In this document: positions 57,162 to 64,000 of the stretch, piece after piece
Numbering within the stretch: position 1 is the stretch's first letter
How the letters are laid out: the number at the start of each line of letters is the position of its first letter
Source of the DNA: Pyropia haitanensis
Taxonomy: Eukaryota > Rhodophyta > Bangiophyceae > Bangiales > Bangiaceae
Direction: 5' to 3'
Assembly (NCBI GenBank): GCA_008729055.1
Contig: SDUX01000002.1
Span: 3,065,874 to 3,129,873, forward strand
Length of the DNA: 64,000 bases
The notes under the pieces: model-generated
What the model saw: the letters and a program-made list of their open reading frames with translations, nothing else
What the model was told of the DNA's origin: nothing
The model's database searches: none
Translations under genes and position numbers: made by a program

Positions 57162-58400
57162 TCAGACGTCCATGCTGTGCTGGCGATCGGCGTCCTCCAC
57201 CTCATTGCTCACGCCGTTTGTCGCTGCCCCTCCGCCCGTGTCCTTGACCACCTGCACCGCGTGGGCGTAGAGGGCCCGCCGGCTGATGCCCGTGGCAGCC
57301 GCCACCCCCCGCGCGGCCACGCTAACGGGCACCCCCTCTGAAATGAGGACCTCAATCATTACCCGCGCTTGGCGCTGCTCGTTGCTCAGAGCAGAGCCCT
57401 TGCCGGCAGACGGATGCGCTACGGGTGGGCCAAAGACGAGCACAAACTCGCCCTTGAGCACCCCTGGCCCGCCGGGACAGTAGTGCTCGGCCGCAGCGCC
57501 CGCGCCGGCAAACAGCCGAAACTCCTCGTGCACCTTGGTCAGCTCCCGCGCAACCGCTACCTGCCGGTCCCGGAGGGAGGGAACCTCGGCAATGGCTGCT
57601 AGCGACGCCGCCAGCCGGTGGGGCGCCTCGTACAGCACGAGCGTGGAAGACAGGGACGCGAGGCGGCCGAGCTCCTTTGCCCGCTCGGAGCGACGGGTGG
57701 GGAGGAAGCCGACAAACGTCCACGACGACGTGTCGAGGCCCGAAGCAATCAGCGCGGCCACCGCCGCACAAGGGCCAGGGACGGGCACGACGGGCACACA
57801 CGCCCGGACGGCCGCAGCAACGAGCTCTGACCCGGGGTCAGACACCCCCGGCGTGCCCGCGTCCGACACCACCGCCACCGATGCGCCGCCCTGCGCGAGA
57901 GACAGCAGGTGTGGCGTCCGGGCGTGGGTGTTGTGTGCGTGGTAGGAGAGCAGCCGCTGGCCGCGGCGGCGGCGGTCGCCGCCGACGCCGCTGATCGAGC
58001 TGGACGGGAACAGCCGCGACAGCAGCAGGCCCGTCCGCCGCGTGTCCTCTGCCGCAACCACGTCAACCGTGTCGAGGATAGATAGCGCCCGGGCGGTGAT
58101 GTCGGCAATGTTGCCAATGGGAGTGGCGACCATGTAGATGGTACCGGGGAGGGCGGCGTTGCCACCCGACGGGTCGGCCGCCGCCGTCGTCGCGGTCTTT
58201 GCAGCCGTGGCTGCCGCGGGTCGACGCGACGACGCCGACGTGGAAGACGCTACCGCCGCCCGCGGTGGCAGCGCCCGCGGGGGGACGCCGCGGCCGGCCA
58301 GGAGCGGGCGGGGGGGGGGGGGCAGGCCGGGGTGGCCCCACAAGGGGAAACGCCCGGCCAGGCGCGCGGCGGTGGGGAGAAAGGCAAGGAGACCGTCCAT
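57162..58400 (-). CDS. rsmI: RsmI-type 16S rRNA 2'-O-ribose methyltransferase, plastid-targeted
   Basis: 412 aa from the ATG at 58400, intronless. About 80 N-terminal residues are Ala/Ser/Arg-rich and look like a transit peptide; bacterial RsmI is near 286 aa. The tetrapyrrole-methylase fold carries the RsmI hallmarks GTIYMVATPIGNIADITARA (86-105), AAEDTRRTGLLL, LSYHAHN, VVSDAGTPGVSDPGSELV, VPGPCAAVAAL, WTFVGFLPTR, VLYEAPHRL and ARELTKVHEEF. A C-terminal helix-turn-helix-like part (ARGVAAATGISRRALYAHAV) is also present in bacterial members. RsmI methylates C1402 of 16S rRNA in the decoding centre using SAM, so the plastid (or mitochondrial) ribosome is the expected target. Probable cyanobacterial-type origin; not tested. 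Confidence 0.93.
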   Translation of the reverse strand: MDGLLAFLPTAARLAGRFPLWGHPGLPPPPRPLLAGRGVPPRALPPRAAVASSTSASSRRPAAATAAKTATTAAADPSGGNAALPGTIYMVATPIGNIADITARALSILDTVDVVAAEDTRRTGLLLSRLFPSSSISGVGGDRRRRGQRLLSYHAHNTHARTPHLLSLAQGGASVAVVSDAGTPGVSDPGSELVAAAVRACVPVVPVPGPCAAVAALIASGLDTSSWTFVGFLPTRRSERAKELGRLASLSSTLVLYEAPHRLAASLAAIAEVPSLRDRQVAVARELTKVHEEFRLFAGAGAAAEHYCPGGPGVLKGEFVLVFGPPVAHPSAGKGSALSNEQRQARVMIEVLISEGVPVSVAARGVAAATGISRRALYAHAVQVVKDTGGGAATNGVSNEVEDADRQHSMDV

Positions 58401-59364
58401 GGTGCCGGAGCGGTGACACGCCGTAGGCACCAGCTCGTGGGAGATGTGCAGTGGGGGGGCGGAGAGAGAGAGGTGAGAGACGACCTGTCAAAGCCGGGAG
58501 GGAGAGTGGCGGCAGTGGAAGTGACAGCGGCGGTGGATGAGCGGGGGAGGCCGCCACCCGCGACGCGCGGATGCGGGACGGGCAGAGGAAAGCTGAGTCG
58601 CTGTTCCAGGCCCTGGTCTCCGCGGCGAACGATGTCAGTGTTCGTGCAGGCAGGCAGAGACACCCAGGAACTGCAACATCGGCCCAGACCTGCCGCCGCC
58701 GCCACTCGCAGCAGCGTGATCCGAGGGGGGCCCCAAATGAGCGCGCGGCACAGCCCCAGTGGCGCCAGTGGCGATTGAATCTGAACCGCGGATATCCGCA
58801 TGGGAAACAATCTCGAGGGCAGACCTTCCCGCCAGACTGGCCCGCGGCGGCCGACGTGACCAACCGCCACACGGCAGGTGGCGCAGGCAGCGACCGACGG
58901 CCAGTCGCAGGACGAGCGCTTGGCTCTTTGGTGCCCTAGGTATAATCCGTGCAGAGCGAACTCGCTACTGGACGTTGCGCGGAGGGCTGACTGCGCGCCC
59001 AAGCACTTCTCGCCTCGCGTATTGCGCCCACCTCGACTCGACCCATGAGGTAACCCTCGAAAGACCGTCTCGCGGGATGCAAGGTGCATGAACAACAAAG
59101 CTCATGTTGCGCTCAGCCAGAGCACTGTACGATACGGACAACACATGATCCAAAAACAGAACGTCGCCATGTAGGGAAGTGCACGAGTGCCTCTGCGGCT
59201 CACGTGCCTGTACAACTACAAACGACACGGACACGCATCAGCTGTGTACCAGAGGTAAATAGAAGAGAGGAAAAACAAGGAAACCCCACTGTCACGCTCG
59301 CAACCACCTGCAATCACGGGGAAGAGACGCAGGCGACGGAAGAATTCTACTGGCCCTCCAACGC
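58401..59364. other. Intergenic region between two minus-strand genes
   Basis: Holds the rsmI upstream region and the FtsH 3' flank. No feature recognised. Confidence 0.5.
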
Positions 59365-61947
59365 TCAGGCAATGGGGTTGTACGGGAGCATCTCGACGTT
59401 CGCCTCCGAGGCAATCAGCTTCTGGAAGTCCTCGGACGACACAACCTCCTTCTCCACCAGCATCTTGGCCAGGTTGTCCAGCAGCGCGCGGTTGCCCTTG
59501 AGCACATTCATGGCGCGAGTGTAGGCACCATCCACCAACCGGAGCACCTCAGCGTCAATGTCCGCCTTGACCATCGACGACACTGGTGGTGCGCCCTGGG
59601 CCATCTGGCGACCCATGAACGGGTTGCCACCCGACGACGTGTCCACAGCAATCTCACCAATCAGAGGCGACATGCCGTACTGGGTGACCAAGCCGCGCGC
59701 CACCTGCGTGGTGCGCTCAAAGTCGTTGCTGGCGCCGGTCGTGACCGCCGAGGTACCAAAGATGAGCTCCTCGGCCGCGCGACCACCCAGAGCAACAGAC
59801 AGCATGCCCTCCAGGTAGCTGCGGCTGTAGAGTCCAGAGTCCAGGCGAGCCTCGTTGGGTGCAAAGAACGTCAGGCCGCCCGCGCCGCCGCGGGGCATAA
59901 TCGAGATCTTGGCCACCTCGTCATAGCCGGGCGTCAGCGCACCCACAACGGCGTGGCCCGCCTCATGGAACGCCACCAGCTCCTTGCGCTGCACCGACAG
60001 GACGGGGTCCTTCTTCTCAGCGCCAATGGTCAGGCGGTCGAGGGCGTCGTCCACCTCCTCAGCGCCAATCTCCGTCTTCTTCCGCCGAGCGGTGAAGATG
60101 GCCGCCTCGTTTAGCAGGTTTTGCAGAGACGCGCCCGAGAAGCCCGGCGTCCGGCGGGCAATGTTCTCAAGGTCCACGTCAGCGGCCATCGGCTTGTTCC
60201 GCGCGTGTACCTTGAGGATGGACACCCGGCCCGAAAAGTCGGGCAGGTCCACCATCACACGGCGGTCAAAGCGCCCAGGCCGCAGCAGCGCAGAATCCAG
60301 CACGTCCGCACGGTTGGTCGCCGCAATGACAATGACACCGGCGTTGCCTTCAAACCCGTCCATCTCCGTCAGCATCTGGTTGAGCGTCTGCTCACGCTCG
60401 TCGTTGCCGCCAGCAATCCCAGCACCGCGCTGGCGACCGACCGCGTCAATCTCATCAATGAAGATGATGCACGGCGCGTTCTTCTTGGCATTGCTGAACA
60501 GGTCGCGCACACGCGACGCACCAACACCGACAAACATCTCCACAAACTCCGAGCCAGAGATGGAGAAGAAGGGCACGCCCGCCTCGCCAGCCACGGCCCG
60601 TGCCAGCAGGGTCTTACCCGTACCGGGGGGTCCCTCCAGGATGACACCGCGCGGGATCTTGGCGCCAAGGTCGGTGAAACGCTCCGACTCCTTCAGGAAC
60701 TGGACCACCTCCTGGAGCTCCAGCTTGGCCTGGTCCACGCCCGCAACATCCTTAAACGTCACACCAGTCTCTGGCACCATCGCCACACGCGCACCAGACT
60801 TGGCCAGATCCATCGGACCGCCCGGGCCGCCCATGCCACCGCCACCAGCGCGCCGAGACAGGAAGAAGAGACCACCAAACAGCACCGCGGGGAAGATGAG
60901 GGAGCGCAGGAACTCACCCGCGCCCGACTCCTGCTCCGCGGGCAGGACCGTCACGTCCACCTTGTGCGACGTCAGCGTCGACAGCAGCTCCGGGTCCCCG
61001 GGCAGGGCGTCCAGCTTGAAACGGTTCCCGTCCGAGTCGACGGCCAGGGCGCGCTGCCCGTCGGCAGAGAAGGTCACCTTGTCCACCTTGTTGGCCTCCA
61101 CCGCGTTGATAAACTCAGAGTAGCGCCAGTTGCTCAGCGACGGTGCCGAGGCAGAGTTGTCGTCCGCGGCCATGCTCCGCGCGTCCGACGCAGACGTCTC
61201 AGACTGAGTCATCTCAGCCGGTGCCGGGCCCGCGGCTGACGCGGGCATCGCGCCGGCCGTGAACCCAGTAGTCAGGATGACAGCCGACAGGACAGCCATC
61301 AGCGCCGTCTTGGACTTAGCCGGCAGCGACGGCACGCTCATCATGCTACGGAGGGCACCCACAAACGCGTTGGTGACGCCACCCAGACGCGACGTCTCAG
61401 CTGCAAGCAGGGCAGAGATCTTCCTCCGCATGACGCCCAGATCAGCATGGCCGTCCTTGGCGTTGGCCTCGATCGTCTGAGCCACAATGGCGACGAGCGA
61501 CTGTAGATCAAAGAGGACAAAAAAGTCATGTACGCAGAAGGGCGAGTGTGTGTGCACAGGACGAAAGGTCAGCAATCGACTCAGGACACAAAACACACGG
61601 GTTTGCAAGAACAGACGAATACAAGCCACCCTGTCCCACCCACACCCCACACGGCAGCACCAAGGCCCGAGAAGGCAGCCCCCCCCAAGCGCCGTTGGCG
61701 CCTCGACTGCACACCACGCAAGAAAAAAAAAAAACACATCCCACACTGCCCCGCGGATCGCACGTACCTCCGCCACCTGCTGCTCGGCCGACTTCATCGA
61801 CACCGTCGCCCGCGGCGCCGCGACGCGCGCGGCGGCGCGGAGCGGCTGCACAAAGGCGCCATCCCGGCGGCCGACGGCGGCCGTGGACGTGGCCGCCCGC
61901 GTGGCCGTCGGCCTCAGCGACGCCGCCGCAGCAGTGACAAACGCCAT
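59365..61947 (-). CDS. ftsH: Nuclear-encoded plastid FtsH AAA+ zinc metalloprotease
   Basis: Two exons, 61947-61768 and 61500-59365, with a 267-nt intron (GTACGT donor, CTACAG acceptor, phase 0); 771 aa. Exon 1 is a chloroplast transit peptide. [20 protein letters not shown] ending ASA looks like a second, thylakoid-type signal. [19 protein letters not shown] is the membrane segment. The AAA module has Walker A GPPGTGKT (K356), Walker B IIFIDEID, the second region of homology [20 protein letters not shown] and the pore loop MFVG. The zinc site is HEAGH (572-576). FtsH degrades damaged thylakoid proteins such as photosystem II D1. Red algal plastid genomes usually carry their own ftsH, so this nuclear copy is probably a partner subunit or a paralogue. 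Confidence 0.96.
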   Translation of the reverse strand: MAFVTAAAASLRPTATRAATSTAAVGRRDGAFVQPLRAAARVAAPRATVSMKSAEQQVAEVRAIRGAVWDVFFFFLAWCAVEAPTALGGGCLLGPWCCRVGCGWDRVACIRLFLQTRVFCVLSRLLTFRPVHTHSPFCVHDFFVLFDLQSLVAIVAQTIEANAKDGHADLGVMRRKISALLAAETSRLGGVTNAFVGALRSMMSVPSLPAKSKTALMAVLSAVILTTGFTAGAMPASAAGPAPAEMTQSETSASDARSMAADDNSASAPSLSNWRYSEFINAVEANKVDKVTFSADGQRALAVDSDGNRFKLDALPGDPELLSTLTSHKVDVTVLPAEQESGAGEFLRSLIFPAVLFGGLFFLSRRAGGGGMGGPGGPMDLAKSGARVAMVPETGVTFKDVAGVDQAKLELQEVVQFLKESERFTDLGAKIPRGVILEGPPGTGKTLLARAVAGEAGVPFFSISGSEFVEMFVGVGASRVRDLFSNAKKNAPCIIFIDEIDAVGRQRGAGIAGGNDEREQTLNQMLTEMDGFEGNAGVIVIAATNRADVLDSALLRPGRFDRRVMVDLPDFSGRVSILKVHARNKPMAADVDLENIARRTPGFSGASLQNLLNEAAIFTARRKKTEIGAEEVDDALDRLTIGAEKKDPVLSVQRKELVAFHEAGHAVVGALTPGYDEVAKISIMPRGGAGGLTFFAPNEARLDSGLYSRSYLEGMLSVALGGRAAEELIFGTSAVTTGASNDFERTTQVARGLVTQYGMSPLIGEIAVDTSSGGNPFMGRQMAQGAPPVSSMVKADIDAEVLRLVDGAYTRAMNVLKGNRALLDNLAKMLVEKEVVSSEDFQKLIASEANVEMLPYNPIA

Positions 61948-62693
61948 GGTGGGCGGAGGGGGGGTGGTCAGGAGCGGGGGGGGGGGAGGGGGGGGGTCCA
62001 CGTCGCGAGCGATGCACAGAGGAGACAGTCGGTCGGTCGATGGGTGCGGTGGGGACGGCGGCAAACGCAGGTTGCGAGGGCGGAGCAGGTCGACGCGTCG
62101 CCAGTGACTCGAGCGCGCGGTTGGGGAAGAAGGGGGACGACGGCGGCGGCCGTATGTGTGCGGTGCGGAAGGGGGGCGCGTGGGAGCAAGAGATGGGGGC
62201 GCCCAGATATAAACCACAGGCCAGGGGATGACACCAGCGGCCGTAGAGCCGACCGGCCACCACACACGGCCGCACGCCGGCGTGACCGCGGGAGATGCAC
62301 GTCCGCCCGCTGGGGAATTTCTGGCTCTACACGCCGCCGGGGGGCGGGATGGCACGATGTCCGGACCGGCCGCTGTCCACGCTTGGAGGCTGTCGGCGCA
62401 TGTGGCCGTGGAAGGCAAACTGTCGAGGTCCAATCACGCGAAAGACAGGGGCTACTTTCTTCAACGGAGTACTCTGTACAATTCTGCAGTCCCCTCGTGT
62501 CAATACGCACATCGTTCGCAATTGTGGTCCGCTTGAGCCACGTGGTCGCGCTCGGCCTTGATCGGCGCCGCGCCGTGCCGGTCCCACCTCGTCCGCGTGT
62601 CCGTCCTCGCTCGCGCCCGACACCAGCCGTCGCCCCGCCTTTGTCCCCGGCTGCCAGACCCTTTCACCACCCGGTGCGCCACCGTCGTCGACG
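61948..62693. other. Divergent intergenic region
   Basis: Promoter region shared by the FtsH (-) and PRP3-like (+) genes. No element identified with confidence. Confidence 0.5.
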
Positions 62694-62977
62694 ATGGACC
62701 CCCCCGCGGCCAAGCGCAAGCGCCGCTCCCGTTTTTCCAACACCCCCACCGAGGCGGCCGACGCGTCGACGGCCGCCGCCACCACCCCCGCCACCGCCGC
62801 CGCCGCCGCCGGCAATGGCAACGTCCCCACCCCCCCCCCGACCGCCGCCCCCGACGCTGCCGCGCCCACCGCCGCCGCCTTTCCCGCCGGTCGGCTGACG
62901 GCCATCACCCCCACCGTCGCATTTCACGCCCGCCTCAACGCCAAGCGCCGGCGGACGTCGTGGGACGCCCCGCCGCC

Positions 62978-63026
<49 letters not shown>

Positions 63027-64000
63027 ACGTCGGCGGCCGAGCCCGCGGCGACCGTGGCGGCGGCGCCGGCCACCACCGCCGCTGCTGCCGCGGTCACCCC
63101 TTCCACCGCCCTCCCCGCGGGGGTGGCCCGCCCATCCCGTCCCGCCGCGTCGGCGGCGCCGGCCGCGCCCGCCGCGCCGGCCGCGGCTGTCGCGGCCGCG
63201 GCACCTACCACGCCCGCCGTCGCCCCCCCCCCCCCCCGCTCTCGTGGCCCGCGGTCACTCTCCTCCTTTTCCGCCCCCGACCTCGCCGACATCCCCCGCC
63301 CGCGGGGGCGCCCGCGTGGCCGCCTGCCGGCACGCCCGCCGCCGACGGCGGCGGCAGCACCGGCGGGCGGCGCGCCCGCCGCCGGCGCGGCGGCCGCCGC
63401 CGCCCCCGCCGTGCCCCCCCCCGCCACCGCCGCGGCGCCCGCCACCACCCCTGCTGCCGCCGCGGTTGCTGCGGCGGCCGCCCACCCCCCACCGCGGCCG
63501 CAGGCGGTCCTCGCGGTCAACCGGGCGGCGGCGGCGCGCGCGGCGGCGCGGGCGGCGATGCGGCTGACGCCCGCGGACCTGCTGTCGGCCGAGCCGGACG
63601 TCAACCCCTACTACGATGCGAGCATTGGCGGCGGCCGCCGCGGCGGCCGCGGCGGTGGCGCCGTCGCCGGCGGTGGGGCGGCGGGTGTGGGCGGCGGCGG
63701 TGGGGAGCGGCCGCCGCCGCGGGCGCTGTCCTTCCTCGCCCCCGGCGCGGTGACGGCCGCCGCGGAGCGCGGCCGCGCCGACGCGGCGGCCGCCGCCGCC
63801 GCGGCGGCGTACCGTGAGCGCGTGGCGGCGCGGGCGGTGGCGGGCGCGCGGGTGCCCGTCGTGCCGCCCGTCGTGGCCGCCGCGGGCGGCGGGAGTGTCA
63901 GCGGGGCGGCCGTGCCGCCGCCGCCGGGGGGGGTTGAGTGGTGGGACGCGCCGTTCCTGGTGGGGGGGGGTACGCCGACGCGATTGCGGGGGGGGAGGCG
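62694..64000 (+). CDS. PRPF3: U4/U6 snRNP protein PRP3, N-terminal part (runs off the window)
   Basis: Frame open from the ATG at 62694 (MDPPAAKRKRRSRFS) to the window end with no stop. The first 300 residues are a basic, Ala/Pro-rich tail with a poly-Pro stretch. The PRP3 domain then begins: EPDVNPYYDASIGG near 63591, RALSFLAPGAV, and GVEWWDAPFL near 63933, matching the NPY-D and IEWWD landmarks of human and yeast Prp3. The last G run (near 63962) probably hides a one-base frame error, since the next frame reads YADAIAGGEA. PRP3 binds the U4/U6 duplex in the tri-snRNP of the spliceosome, in the nucleus. Extensive decay of landmark spacing by Ala/Gly inserts is typical of this genome. Confidence 0.72.

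Overview
The window is nuclear DNA of a red alga, most likely a bangialean (Porphyra/Pyropia-type). Three things point that way: the 18S sequence, a group IC1 intron at SSU position 516 (a known feature of Bangiales), and the combination of very high GC, few introns, plastid-targeted nuclear genes and Ala/Gly-rich low-complexity coding sequence. The genus is an inference. About 0.5 kb is an assembly gap (N, 1627-2125).

Layout. 1-13.6 kb is ribosomal and satellite DNA: an 18S 5' part ending in the gap, a degenerate TTAGGG-like satellite array pointing right, a GC-rich spacer, the same satellite pointing left, then intergenic spacer with two subrepeat arrays and A/T-tract hairpins, then a second 18S copy. 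The second copy repeats the first 1.6 kb almost exactly but stops inside the gene; no 5.8S or 28S is present. 13.6-25.2 kb is accessory DNA: a 1,322-codon Fanzor (eukaryotic TnpB-like RuvC nuclease) gene followed by a chain of hairpins, short inverted-repeat elements with CGTGGGGGGACCG ends, a damaged SNF2 helicase fragment and a damaged FG-GAP protein gene. 25.5-37.4 kb holds ordinary genes: a small plastid membrane protein, leukotriene A4 hydrolase-type M1 aminopeptidase, classical protein tyrosine phosphatase, 7-dehydrocholesterol reductase, a DUF3119 plastid protein and an RMND1/DUF155 protein. 38.4-46.1 kb is a giant imperfect palindrome with terminal inverted repeats, read here as a foldback element. 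47.4-64 kb is again genic: an M20 peptidase, an ionotropic glutamate receptor-like channel, histone H2A.Z, an RsmI-type rRNA methyltransferase, a plastid FtsH protease and the start of the U4/U6 snRNP protein PRP3.

The genes are independent eukaryotic transcription units, not operons. All six introns that could be placed by homology start with GTACG. Several clearly recognisable genes change reading frame only at runs of G or C. In the simplest case (H2A.Z) one missing G restores everything, so many breaks may be consensus errors rather than true pseudogenes.

The strongest candidate for an undescribed system is the Fanzor gene with its structured 3' flank. The strongest structural novelty is the 7.6-kb palindrome, a fragment of which also lies just upstream of the Fanzor gene.
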